Part shown: piece by piece, positions 7,959 to 16,541 of the stretch
How the letters are laid out: each line of letters starts with the position of its first letter
Position numbering within the stretch: position 1 is the stretch's first letter
NCBI GenBank assembly: GCA_964418885.1
Contig: CAYQNW010000042.1
Span: 1-32,441, forward strand
DNA: 32,441 nucleotides
DNA from: BMS3ABIN03 sp964418885
Lineage (GTDB): Bacteria; Bacteroidota; Ignavibacteria; Ignavibacteriales; Ignavibacteriaceae
Reading direction: 5' to 3'
Notes under the pieces: model-generated
The model's input: only the letters and a program-made list of their open reading frames with translations
Database searches by the model: none
What the model was told of the DNA's origin: nothing
Program-made: the position numbers and the translations under genes

Positions 7959-7973
7959 ATATAACTGTTATAT
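7959..7973. promoter_or_regulatory. perfect palindrome upstream of the LiaF-like operon
   Basis: ATATAAC-T-GTTATAT is a perfect 7-bp inverted repeat around one base. It lies between the end of the gamma-lyase gene and the LiaF-like start, in the only sizeable gap before the operon. It could be an operator. It does not match the LytTR direct-repeat consensus well, and AT-rich chance cannot be excluded. Confidence 0.3.
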
Positions 7974-7990
7974 GTTTTCTATCAACGGAA

Positions 7991-9238
7991 TTATTTTATA
8001 TCAGCCGGATGAAAATGTAAATCTTTCACCTTATTTAATGCTTGTTTAAGATCGGAGATTATGTCTTCGGCTTTTTCGATCCCGACTGAAAGTCTTACCA
8101 AACCATCTGAAATTCCGGCAGCTTCCCGCGCTTCTTTTCCCATTGTAAAATGAGTCATGCTTGCCGGGTGCTGAATTAAGGTTTCAACACCACCAAGACT
8201 TACAGCCAGTGTACACAAATTAACTGAGTTCATAAGAACTCTACCGGCTTCCAATCCGCCATCCACTTCGAATGTAATCAATCCACCCGGACCTTTTTGC
8301 TGTTTCAGCCCGGTTTCATATTGAGGATGACTTTTTGATCCCGGAAATCTCAGCTCTTTAACCAATGGATGTTTCTCTAACCACTCTGCAACTTTCTGTG
8401 CATTACTGCAATGCTTTTCCATTCTCAGGTGAAGTGTTTTTAATCCACGATGAACTAAAAATGAATTGAAAGGATCGATAACACCGCCTGTTTGATTCAA
8501 TGTTTTGCGGAAGAGCTTGTATGTTTCTTCATCTTTAACCACGACGATACCGCCAACAACATCTGCATGACCATTTAAAAATTTTGTTAAGCTGTGCATT
8601 ACGATATCTGCGCCGAGTGTAAGAGGATTTTGTAAAGCAGGACTCATAAATGTATTATCCACAGCAATAATAGAATTATTTTTGTGAGCTATTTTTGAAA
8701 TCCCTCTAATGTCTGAAATACAAAGTGTCGGATTACCGGGTGTTTCAACAAAAACTAATTTTGTATTTGGTTTAATTGCACTTTCAACTTCCTGAAGATT
8801 TGCAGAATCGATAAAAGAAGTTTCCACACCAAACTTTTTCATAACTGTATTAAGTAATGTGGAAGTTGGTCCATAAACTGCAGATGAGCACACAACATGA
8901 TCGCCTGCAGAAAGCAGGCTTGCAAAAATTGTGTGAGCTGCAGCCATTCCGCTTGCACAGCCTAAAGCTTTATGTCCGCCTTCGAGTTCAGCAATTGCAT
9001 TTTCCATTGCTTCAACTGTAGGATTTAACATCCTGCTATAGATGTATCCCTTCTCTTCTCCTGCGAATAATGCAGCACCGTGTTCGGCGGATTTAAATTT
9101 AAATGTCGATGTCTGGCAAATTGGAGGAATTACGGAACCGTATTCATTATCATTTATACCTGAATGAACACATTTTGTTTGAAAATCTATTTCGGAATGA
9201 TTATTACCCGTTGTGCGGGAATTTTTCTGGTTCTTCAT
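7991..9238 (-). CDS. Cys/Met metabolism PLP enzyme (methionine gamma-lyase / cystathionine gamma-synthase type)
   Basis: A 415-residue gamma-family PLP enzyme. YSRMLNPT (67-74) supplies the tyrosine and arginine that bind the cofactor phosphate of the neighbouring subunit. Other marks are ALGCASGMAA (91-100), the stacking tyrosine Y122, D194 in AVDNTF and the Schiff-base lysine K219 in SLTKFLNGHADVVGG. The KFLNGHADVVGG form is typical of methionine gamma-lyases (methionine to methanethiol, ammonia and 2-oxobutyrate). However, the YGCT cysteine important in characterised lyases is replaced (YGPT, P124), so cystathionine gamma-synthase/lyase or O-acetylhomoserine sulfhydrylase remain possible. 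The first 18 or so residues look like an unconserved leader. ATG at 9238. Single gene, cytosolic. Confidence 0.85.
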   Translation of the reverse strand: MKNQKNSRTTGNNHSEIDFQTKCVHSGINDNEYGSVIPPICQTSTFKFKSAEHGAALFAGEEKGYIYSRMLNPTVEAMENAIAELEGGHKALGCASGMAAAHTIFASLLSAGDHVVCSSAVYGPTSTLLNTVMKKFGVETSFIDSANLQEVESAIKPNTKLVFVETPGNPTLCISDIRGISKIAHKNNSIIAVDNTFMSPALQNPLTLGADIVMHSLTKFLNGHADVVGGIVVVKDEETYKLFRKTLNQTGGVIDPFNSFLVHRGLKTLHLRMEKHCSNAQKVAEWLEKHPLVKELRFPGSKSHPQYETGLKQQKGPGGLITFEVDGGLEAGRVLMNSVNLCTLAVSLGGVETLIQHPASMTHFTMGKEAREAAGISDGLVRLSVGIEKAEDIISDLKQALNKVKDLHFHPADIK

Positions 9239-9266
9239 TATTCGTTTCCCTTGTTTTTAAGTAAAA

Positions 9267-9285
9267 AGAAGTCTTTTGAACTTCT
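9267..9285 (-). promoter_or_regulatory. weak leader hairpin before the gamma-lyase gene
   Basis: On the minus strand AGAAGT and ACTTCT pair across a 7-base loop and are followed by TTTTT, 29 bases before the ATG at 9238. The shape is that of a small intrinsic terminator inside a leader and might attenuate the gene, but the stem is only 6 bp with two G-C pairs. The rest of the 9239-9533 gap shows no gene. Confidence 0.25.
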
Positions 9286-9497
9286 ATAATGTTAAATATT
9301 TGTAAATGTTAAATTAAGAAATTTCGGGAAGAATAAAGAACTCGTACCGATGATATCAAATCGTATCCTAAATGTTTTGAAAAATTAAGAATTATTAACA
9401 CTTATCTTGAAAAGTCTAAGCGTGTATTTTTATACTTTTGAAAAAAGTAAAATAATAAGCTTTATTTTGAATACGGAATAAACGTAATCCTTATTAT

Positions 9498-9505
9498 TAT
9501 ATTTG
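9498..9505 (+). promoter_or_regulatory. candidate -7 box before the HEPN gene
   Basis: TATATTTG matches TAnnTTTG and lies 28 bases before the ATG at 9534. No TTTG-like -33 box occurs at the usual spacing; the nearest is 28 bases away. The promoter call is therefore partial. Confidence 0.35.
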
Positions 9506-9533
9506 CGTTAGTAACAAATGAATAAAAACAATC

Positions 9534-10094
9534 ATGAAAATTAGAATACGACCAAATTGTAATATTTGTTTAGAGGAAGAAAGAGCGAAAGGGAATGATT
9601 ACGATTTGGATATCAATAAATTCTTATATGTGGAAATTAATGAGGATGGAATATATGATTATGTATGTGAAAAAGGACATAAGACTTACATTTTAATTGG
9701 CGAGAAACTATTTGAAACATTATATGATTTAGGTGCAATGGCGTTATCAGACGGTTATACCCGCGAGGCAGTTTCAAATTTTGCTACTTCACTTGAAAAA
9801 TACTATCAGTATATTTCTGAAGTAATTAGCATTCATCTTAATATTGATCAACAATCATTTCTAGAAAGTTGGAAGTTTGTTAACAAACAATCTGAACGAC
9901 AGTTTGGAATATTTGTATTTTATTATTTACTCATAACCAACGAATGTGCTCCAAAACTTCATGAGGAGTTAAGAAATTTTAGAAATAAGGTAATTCATGA
10001 TGGTAAAATACCTTCCTTTGATGAAACACTTGATTATGGGGAAAATGTTTTAATATTAATTAAAACTACTACTTTAAAAAAGTATATGACATAA
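9534..10094 (+). CDS. zinc-ribbon plus HEPN-like domain protein, possible RNase
   Basis: A 186-residue protein that I do not recognise as a named gene. The N-terminal part has CNIC (C9, C12) and VCEKGH (C45, H49), a plausible four-ligand zinc site. From about residue 60 it is all-helical, with a late motif FRNKVIHDGK: R150, N151 and H155 form the R-(polar)-x3-H signature of HEPN domains, whose members are often metal-independent RNases in toxin-antitoxin, abortive-infection and CRISPR-linked proteins. HEPN function is inferred from this motif and the helical context. No MNT-type nucleotidyltransferase antitoxin is adjacent. By eye the gene is more AT-rich than its neighbours. It has no Shine-Dalgarno sequence and stands alone between housekeeping genes, which suggests acquisition. 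Confidence 0.55.
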   Translation: MKIRIRPNCNICLEEERAKGNDYDLDINKFLYVEINEDGIYDYVCEKGHKTYILIGEKLFETLYDLGAMALSDGYTREAVSNFATSLEKYYQYISEVISIHLNIDQQSFLESWKFVNKQSERQFGIFVFYYLLITNECAPKLHEELRNFRNKVIHDGKIPSFDETLDYGENVLILIKTTTLKKYMT

Positions 10095-10120
10095 TTGGAA
10101 ATAATAAGCCATTTTTAGAA

Positions 10121-10312
10121 ATGCAAAGAAGGAAAACAAATCGTCAAAGTAAAAAAAGGAATGGTGTAATTTCATCAGGCAAAATGTCAAAACCCACCCT
10201 TATTCAACTTCGCGGTTTGGGAGGTGAGTTTTTTTGTCAAAAATCTCTGAAAGAGTCCATTGATATCATCTCGAAAGAAAAAAGATATAAATATGGATAC
10301 AGTTCTTCGTAA
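10121..10312 (+). CDS. small basic hypothetical protein, doubtful
   Basis: A 63-residue open frame begins at ATG 10121, 26 bases after the HEPN-like gene. The N-terminus is very basic (QRRKTNRQSKKRN) and the rest shows no motif I know. It could be a small partner of the HEPN protein or a non-coding accident; there is no Shine-Dalgarno site and the start lies in AT-rich sequence. It ends just before the candidate metG promoter, so it would share transcription with the HEPN gene rather than with metG. Confidence 0.25.
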   Translation: MQRRKTNRQSKKRNGVISSGKMSKPTLIQLRGLGGEFFCQKSLKESIDIISKEKRYKYGYSSS

Positions 10313-10342
10313 ATTGATTTCTTGATAAATTGTCTATATTTG
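10313..10342 (+). promoter_or_regulatory. candidate Bacteroidota-type promoter for metG
   Basis: ATTG (10313-10316), an 18-base spacer and TATATTTG (10335-10342) lie about 40 bases before the metG TTG start. The box is identical to the -7 boxes before the aldehyde dehydrogenase, the HEPN gene and ppk1. Confidence 0.5.
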
Positions 10343-10382
10343 TACTAAAATTCTACTAAAAAAAACCTTTTTCAAATAAAAA

Positions 10383-12419
10383 TTGAACAAAGAAAAAATA
10401 CTCGTTACCTCTGCATTGCCTTATGCAAACGGACCTATTCATCTTGGTCATCTCAGTGGTGCGTACCTTCCGGCTGATATTTATGTAAGATATAAAAGAC
10501 TAAAAGGAGCCGATATCGTTTACATTTGCGGCTCAGATGAGCACGGTGTACCAATTACAATTTCAGCAGATAAAGAAGGTGTAAAGCCGCAGGTGATAAT
10601 CGACAGGTATCATAATATCAATAAAAAAGCTTTCGAACGATTCGGAATGAGCTTTGATAATTATTCTCGTACGAGTTTGCCCATTCATCACGAAACAGCA
10701 AGAGATTTTTTTCTTGAGTTTTATAACCGCGGTTTGTTGGTTGAAAAAAAATCGAACCAGTTTTACGATGAAAAAGTAAAAATGTTTTTGCCGGACAGAT
10801 ATGTTGAAGGCACCTGTCCAAAATGTGGTTATGAAGAAGCTCGAAGCGATGAGTGTGAGAACTGTGGTTCGTTGTACGATCCATCTGAATTGAAAAATCC
10901 TAAAAGTAAAATCACAGGCGAAACTCCTTCACTGAGGGAAACTTCTCACTATTATTTCCCGCTTGGTAAATATCAGCCTGCACTTGAAAAGTATGTAGAA
11001 GAGATGAATAAAAAATATGGCTGGAAAGATAACGTTCTGCAATATTGTCGTGGCTGGTTCAACGAAGGGTTAAAGGACAGAGCAATTACGCGCGATATGG
11101 ATTGGGGAATCAAAGTGCCTGTTGATTGTGCTGCCGGGAAGGTTATTTACGTATGGTTCGAAGCTGTACTTGGTTACATTTCATCAACAAAGGAACTTTC
11201 ACAAATAAAAAAAGAGCCTGATCTCTGGAAAAAATACTGGCTGGATCCCAAAACAAAATACATTGCATTTATCGGGAAGGACAATATCGTTTTTCATACA
11301 ATTGTTTTTCCTGCAATTTTAATAGCATGGAATGAAGAAAGCAAGGAGCAGTATTGTCTTCCTCAGAATGTTCCGGCAAACGAGTTTCTTAATTTTGAAG
11401 GGAAGAAATTTTCTAAAAGCAGGAACTGGGGAATTGATGTGGATGAATTCCTGGATATTTTTCCTGCCGATCCATTACGTTATACACTTGCTGCAAATCT
11501 GCCGGAGAATCGTGATACTGATTTTTACTGGAAGGAATTTCAGGCAAGGAATAATAGCGAGCTGGCAGATATTCTTGGAAATTTTATAAACAGAACATTC
11601 ACTTTTGTTTTCAAACATTTTAACGGTGAAGTTACTCCCAAAGATAAACTTTTTGATCTGGATAGGGAGATGTTGAAAACCATTTCAGAATATCCTGAAA
11701 AAGTTTCACATCTTTTTGAACAGTATAAAATTAAAGACGGTACAAATGAATTGATGAATCTTGCACGGGCAGGTAATAAGTATTTTAATGATTCCGAGCC
11801 ATGGGTAACTGTTAAGAATGATAAAAAGAAGTGCGGCACCACATTAAACATTTGTCTTCAGACAATTTATACTTTGGCTGAATTATTTGAGCCGATAATT
11901 CCGTTTACCACAAAGAAGTTATTCAAAATGTTGAATGCACAATCAACAGCCTGGGATAAATGTAGTGAAGAAAATTTGCCAGCCGGACATAAGCTTAATC
12001 AATCGGAAATTCTGTTTCCTAAAATCGAGGACGAAATGATTGACAAACAAATATCAAAACTTGGCGGAGAAGAAACAAAATCGCCAAAATCCAATCTTAT
12101 TTCTTACGACGACTTTCTGAAAACAGAACTGAAAGTAGCGGAGATAATTGAAGCTGAAAAGATTAAAAAGAGTAAAAAATTATTAAAGCTAAAAGTAAAA
12201 ATAGATAACGAAACCAGGCAGGTAGTTGCAGGTATTGCATTAAGCTATGAACCTGAAAACTTAATCGGGAAAAAAGTTGTTTTGGTCGCTAACCTTCAGC
12301 CGGCAAAACTTATGGGGGAAGAATCCAATGGTATGATTTTAGCCGTTGAAAAAGACGATGGTAAATTAGAAGTTGTGTCAGTTGATAGCAAGGTTTCAAA
12401 CGGAACACGCGTAAAATAA
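10383..12419 (+). CDS. metG: methionyl-tRNA synthetase
   Basis: A 678-residue class I synthetase that charges tRNA-Met. The HIGH-type motif is PYANGPIHLGH (13-23). A single zinc knuckle has C145/C148 and C158/C161. The KMSKS-type motif is KFSKS (342-346), followed by the anticodon-binding helical domain. Residues about 575-678 are the tRNA-binding OB domain (EMAP-II/Trbp111 type), with VVAGIALSYEPENLIGKKVV and ANLQPAKLMGEESNGM; many bacterial MetRS carry it as a dimerisation and tRNA-affinity module. The start must be TTG 10383: a stop codon (TAA 10377-10379) lies immediately upstream and no ATG precedes the PYANGP motif. The secreted protease follows after 17 bases and is probably cotranscribed. 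Confidence 0.97.
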   Translation: MNKEKILVTSALPYANGPIHLGHLSGAYLPADIYVRYKRLKGADIVYICGSDEHGVPITISADKEGVKPQVIIDRYHNINKKAFERFGMSFDNYSRTSLPIHHETARDFFLEFYNRGLLVEKKSNQFYDEKVKMFLPDRYVEGTCPKCGYEEARSDECENCGSLYDPSELKNPKSKITGETPSLRETSHYYFPLGKYQPALEKYVEEMNKKYGWKDNVLQYCRGWFNEGLKDRAITRDMDWGIKVPVDCAAGKVIYVWFEAVLGYISSTKELSQIKKEPDLWKKYWLDPKTKYIAFIGKDNIVFHTIVFPAILIAWNEESKEQYCLPQNVPANEFLNFEGKKFSKSRNWGIDVDEFLDIFPADPLRYTLAANLPENRDTDFYWKEFQARNNSELADILGNFINRTFTFVFKHFNGEVTPKDKLFDLDREMLKTISEYPEKVSHLFEQYKIKDGTNELMNLARAGNKYFNDSEPWVTVKNDKKKCGTTLNICLQTIYTLAELFEPIIPFTTKKLFKMLNAQSTAWDKCSEENLPAGHKLNQSEILFPKIEDEMIDKQISKLGGEETKSPKSNLISYDDFLKTELKVAEIIEAEKIKKSKKLLKLKVKIDNETRQVVAGIALSYEPENLIGKKVVLVANLQPAKLMGEESNGMILAVEKDDGKLEVVSVDSKVSNGTRVK

Positions 12420-12436
12420 ATTCAAGTTGAACGAGT

Positions 12437-14434
12437 ATGAAAATTTCAATTTTATTATTTATAGGGATAATATCTTTAAACTTTTATGCTCAATCAGGTA
12501 ATAACAAAAATACAGATCAGTTAAATTCATTATTAAAACAGAGCAGCGATAAGGTAGAATTATTAGTTTGGATTTTCTTTAATTATAAAGAAAATCCTGC
12601 TGTGTTTAAATTGGAAAATCCTGAAAAATTTGTAAGTGAAAAATCCCTAAAAAGAAGAAGCAAAGTTTTGCCACACGATAAGTTAATAAGCAATAAAGAT
12701 ATACCCGTAAACATTAACTACATTAAAAAAGTTAAAACATTAGGCTTCAGGTTAAAACAAAAATCGAGATGGTTTAACGGTATAAGCGGCTTTGCTACAA
12801 AACAAGAGATTGCACTGATTTCCGATCTTCCTTTTGTGAAAAAAATAGACGTAGTTAAGAAATTCAGAAAAGATTATGGTGCAGAAATAAAAGATGGATC
12901 AAATCTTCCAAAAAAAACTATTAGCCCACAGCCCGAAGGAATTCACAATCTGAATTATGGTAGCTCATTAACACAATTAGATCAGATTAATGTCCCTGCT
13001 GTACAAGATTTGGGTTATAACGGGCAGGGAGTTACAGTTTGTGTCATGGATGCCGGTTTTGATAACCTTTCTCATGAAGCATTCGATTCACTTAACATCA
13101 TAGCGGAATGGAATTTTGTCGACAACAGTTCAGATGTAAGCGGGCATTATCATGGAACGAAAACGCTTTCCATAATCGGAGGATTTAAAGAGGGTGAATT
13201 AATTGGACCTGCTTTCGGTTCAAATTATATCTTAGCAGTAACCGAAGATGTAAGCAGCGAAACACCGGTTGAGGAAGATAACTGGATAGCTGCAATGGAA
13301 TGGGCTGATAGTATCGGTGTTGATGTAACATCAACTTCATTGGGTTATCTTGCTTTCAACGTTCCATATTCAAGCTATACCTGGGAAGATATGGACGGTA
13401 AAACAGCACGAATAACAATTGCTGCAGATCATGCAGCCAGTTTGGGAATAATCGTTGTAAATTCTGCTGGTAATGAAGGATACAATTCTGAGCATAACAC
13501 CCTTGATGCTCCTGCAGATGGAGACAGTGTTTTTACAATTGGTGCGGTAACCAGCAGCGGGATAAGATGGGGTTTTAGCAGTGTCGGGCCAACCGTAGAT
13601 GGCAGGATAAAACCGGACTTGATGGCTATGGGCTCTTCAGTTTATGCTGCCGGTACATCATCTTTAACAAGCTACGGTACTGTTTCCGGAACTTCATATA
13701 GTTGTCCGTTAGCTGCTGGTTGTGCAGCACTGCTTCTTTCATATCAACCTTCATTAGCTCCAATGGAAGTTCTTAATCTTTTCAGGCAAACCGCTTCGCA
13801 AAGTAATAGTCCCGATAATCTTATGGGTTGGGGAATAATAAATACTTATGACGCCCTTCAGCTTACCCCGGTTGTATCTGTTGAACTTACTTCATTTAAA
13901 GGTAATTATACTAATGGAAGTGTGTATTTGCAATGGTTTACTTCAGCAGAAGCAAATAATTATGGTTTCGAAATCCAAAAAAGATATGATAATACTCAGT
14001 TTGAAAAAATCGGTTTTGTGTACGGATTTGGCAGTACTACAGAAGAAAATAATTATTCATTTACAGATAATGACTTGCAGTCTTATCGTATCTATTACCG
14101 TCTGAAACAAATAGATTTTAACGGCAATTTTAAATTCTCAGATGTTGTAATGATTGAAGACGCAGTCTTGAATGAATTTCAATTGTATAGAAATTATCCT
14201 AATCCGTTTAATCCTTCCACCACAATTAAATATTCATTACCACGACAATCAAGGATTAAAATTGCACTTTACAATATTCTTGGAAACCTTGTTGAAACCC
14301 TGTTTGATGGTGAGCAGACTGCAGGAATTCACCAATTAATATTAAATGCCAAAGACCTGTCCAGCGGAGTTTACTTTGTTTCGATGGAAGCTGATCATTT
14401 CAATAAATCGATCAAAATTTCATTGGTAAAATGA
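12437..14434 (+). CDS. secreted subtilisin-like protease with type-IX-like sorting domain
   Basis: A 665-residue S8 serine protease. Residues 1-18 are a signal peptide (MKISILLFIGIISLNFYA). About 35-145 resemble an inhibitory propeptide. The catalytic domain (about 180-475) has D205 in VCVMDAGFD, H239 in GHYHGTK, oxyanion N346 in SAGNEG and S420 in SGTSYSCPLAAG, so it should be active. A beta-sandwich linker (about 480-570) precedes a C-terminal domain with YPNPFNPSTTIKYSLP, YNILG and GVYFVSM. That order is characteristic of surface-sorted proteins in Ignavibacteria and Bacteroidota, secreted and anchored by the type IX system. Substrate unknown; probably extracellular nutrition or surface processing. 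It follows metG by 17 bases, and no terminator is visible after the stop. Confidence 0.9.
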   Translation: MKISILLFIGIISLNFYAQSGNNKNTDQLNSLLKQSSDKVELLVWIFFNYKENPAVFKLENPEKFVSEKSLKRRSKVLPHDKLISNKDIPVNINYIKKVKTLGFRLKQKSRWFNGISGFATKQEIALISDLPFVKKIDVVKKFRKDYGAEIKDGSNLPKKTISPQPEGIHNLNYGSSLTQLDQINVPAVQDLGYNGQGVTVCVMDAGFDNLSHEAFDSLNIIAEWNFVDNSSDVSGHYHGTKTLSIIGGFKEGELIGPAFGSNYILAVTEDVSSETPVEEDNWIAAMEWADSIGVDVTSTSLGYLAFNVPYSSYTWEDMDGKTARITIAADHAASLGIIVVNSAGNEGYNSEHNTLDAPADGDSVFTIGAVTSSGIRWGFSSVGPTVDGRIKPDLMAMGSSVYAAGTSSLTSYGTVSGTSYSCPLAAGCAALLLSYQPSLAPMEVLNLFRQTASQSNSPDNLMGWGIINTYDALQLTPVVSVELTSFKGNYTNGSVYLQWFTSAEANNYGFEIQKRYDNTQFEKIGFVYGFGSTTEENNYSFTDNDLQSYRIYYRLKQIDFNGNFKFSDVVMIEDAVLNEFQLYRNYPNPFNPSTTIKYSLPRQSRIKIALYNILGNLVETLFDGEQTAGIHQLILNAKDLSSGVYFVSMEADHFNKSIKISLVK

Positions 14435-14561
14435 TTTCAGGTAGTCTTTCAATTCTGTAAAACCGGATGGGTTGGATATTACTTACCTTGATTTTCACTA
14501 CGCCTATAGGTAAACTTCAAAGCTAATTTCAGAAATTTATTGTTAAGGAGACATACTCATT

Positions 14562-16541
14562 ATGAGACGTTCATTTCGGTTTATAGTGATTTTACTTCTA
14601 TTATTACCTCTCTTTATTATACAAAGCAATGCACAAACCGTCGTGGGTGAATTTGGAAATTATAAAATAACATTAAACGAATTCGAAAATGCATATGCAA
14701 GGAATGTTGGTGGTTGGGAAGAAGCAAAAAAAGATAGTTTTAACCAGTATAAAGATTTTATGGAGCTTTATATGAGATACCGTATGAAGCTTCGTAATGC
14801 ACAGGTTAGATCATATGATACAGATCCTGAGTTAATAAATGAGTTAAAAAATTACAAGCAGCAGGTTGGTAAATCATACATAACTGAAAAGAAAATTATT
14901 GAACCAGGAATAAAGAAACTATATGATAGAAGAAAAGAAGAATTGAGGGTAAGTCATATAATGTTCAGACCTGGCAAGGATGGTGATCAGGCTGCATTGG
15001 ATCAGGCAAATGCTGTTTTGGATAGCATAAAAAACGGTGCAAGCTTTGAAGAAATGGCAAAAAAATATTCCCAGGATACTTTTTCCGGTCCTAATGGAGG
15101 TGATATTTTTTACGTTACTGCGGGTATTCTTCCTGCTGAATTTGAAGATGCAATGTATTCACTTCAGCCGGGTGAAGTTTATCAGGAACCAGTTAAAACT
15201 AATTATGGTTATCATCTTATAAAAGTGACAGAGAGACATCAAAGAACGCCCAAGATAAGAGCCAGCCATATCTTAATTAGTTACTATAATGATAATAAAC
15301 AAATAGATTCTGCCGGTGCTAAGTTACTAGCTGATTCTGTACTCACACAACTGAAAAACGGCGCTTCCTTTGAAGAGCTTGCAGAAAAATATTCTGATGA
15401 TAAAGGATCGGCAAGCAAGGGTGGAGACCTGGGATATTTTGAAAGACGTCAGATGGTTAAACCATTCGATGAAGCAGCATTTAACCTGAAGGTAGGTGAA
15501 ATTTCGGGTTTGGTACAAACTAATTATGGATATCATATCATCAAGGTAACCGACCGTCAGGCATATCCTGATTTTGAAAGTAGCAGAGTGGATTTAAAGA
15601 AAATGTATCAAAAACAGCGTTTCAATGCTGATTATGAAAAATATATTGATTCATTGAAAAGTAAGTACAATTATACTTTAAATCAGGAAACGGTTAATCT
15701 CATTGTCTCGCTATCAGATTCATCAAGATTTGGGACTGATTATCCAAAACCAAAAGTAATCGCAGGTAAGGTACTGTTTAGTTGTGGAGGGATTGAAGTT
15801 AATGCTCCGGAATTCATCGATAGTGTAAATCATATCACGGAGTTCATTGGTAAGCCAATGTATAACAAAGATGAGGTAATGAAAGCGGTTAATAAGCTAT
15901 CGGAAGATAAGTTGATTGAACTTGCCGTTAATGATCTAGACAAAACTGATCCTGATTTTGCCGCTTTAATGAATGAGTATAGAAATGGTGTATATATTTT
16001 TAAGCTTCAGGAAGATGAAGTCTGGAATAAACTTAAAATAGATAGCACCGATATTTATAATTATTGGTCGCAGCACAAAGATGATTATAAAATGCCTGAA
16101 AAAATTACGTTTGGTGAAATTTTTTCTACAAAAGATTCTCTGATCCAGTTGTATTATAAAAAATTACAGGAAGGTGCAGCATTCGACAGTCTTGCAGGTT
16201 TATATACAGAGAGACCAGGCAAGAAAGGTGATAAAGGACTTTATAAACTTCAGGATGTTAATTTATCAAACCTTACCAGAGAGGCAAATAAAATTGAAAG
16301 TCCCGGTGATTACACCAGGCCAATTCATTCTTCGGCAGGCTACTCTATCTTAAAACTATATGAAAGACAACCTGCAAGATCAAAAACATTTGAGGAAGCG
16401 AGAGCGGAAGTATCAGGTGATGTGCAGGGGAAAGAAAGCAAACGTCTGGAAGAAGAATACATTAATATATTAAATAATATTTATCATCCGGTCATCTATT
16501 ATGATGAACTTCATAAGGCATTTACAGATAAACAAAATTAA
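14562..16541 (+). CDS. periplasmic parvulin-type peptidyl-prolyl isomerase, three parvulin-like domains
   Basis: A 659-residue SurA/PpiC-class chaperone. Residues 1-24 are a signal peptide cut after SNA. A SurA-N-like helical part (about 27-125) is followed by parvulin domain 1 (128-225: SHIMFRP, GGDIFYV, NYGYHLIKV) and domain 2 (233-332: SHILISY, GGDLGYF, NYGYHIIKV). After a second helical region, a degenerate third parvulin-like unit spans about 514-602 (ITFGEIF, KKGDKGLY, SAGYSILKL). It lacks the first histidine motif. Such proteins escort unfolded outer-membrane proteins and isomerise X-Pro bonds. A good Shine-Dalgarno sequence (AAGGAG) precedes ATG 14562. It is the first of three tandem chaperone genes and its 3' end overlaps the next by 41 bases. 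Confidence 0.9.
   Translation: MRRSFRFIVILLLLLPLFIIQSNAQTVVGEFGNYKITLNEFENAYARNVGGWEEAKKDSFNQYKDFMELYMRYRMKLRNAQVRSYDTDPELINELKNYKQQVGKSYITEKKIIEPGIKKLYDRRKEELRVSHIMFRPGKDGDQAALDQANAVLDSIKNGASFEEMAKKYSQDTFSGPNGGDIFYVTAGILPAEFEDAMYSLQPGEVYQEPVKTNYGYHLIKVTERHQRTPKIRASHILISYYNDNKQIDSAGAKLLADSVLTQLKNGASFEELAEKYSDDKGSASKGGDLGYFERRQMVKPFDEAAFNLKVGEISGLVQTNYGYHIIKVTDRQAYPDFESSRVDLKKMYQKQRFNADYEKYIDSLKSKYNYTLNQETVNLIVSLSDSSRFGTDYPKPKVIAGKVLFSCGGIEVNAPEFIDSVNHITEFIGKPMYNKDEVMKAVNKLSEDKLIELAVNDLDKTDPDFAALMNEYRNGVYIFKLQEDEVWNKLKIDSTDIYNYWSQHKDDYKMPEKITFGEIFSTKDSLIQLYYKKLQEGAAFDSLAGLYTERPGKKGDKGLYKLQDVNLSNLTREANKIESPGDYTRPIHSSAGYSILKLYERQPARSKTFEEARAEVSGDVQGKESKRLEEEYINILNNIYHPVIYYDELHKAFTDKQN

Noticed and set aside
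11540..11851. 103-residue frame antisense to metG
   Set aside because: A shadow of the MetRS anticodon-binding region with no family signature.
14480..14514. TTACCT...AGGTAA inverted repeat and CCTATAGG palindrome before the first parvulin gene
   Set aside because: Short arms, a long spacer and no second copy; not enough to call an operator.
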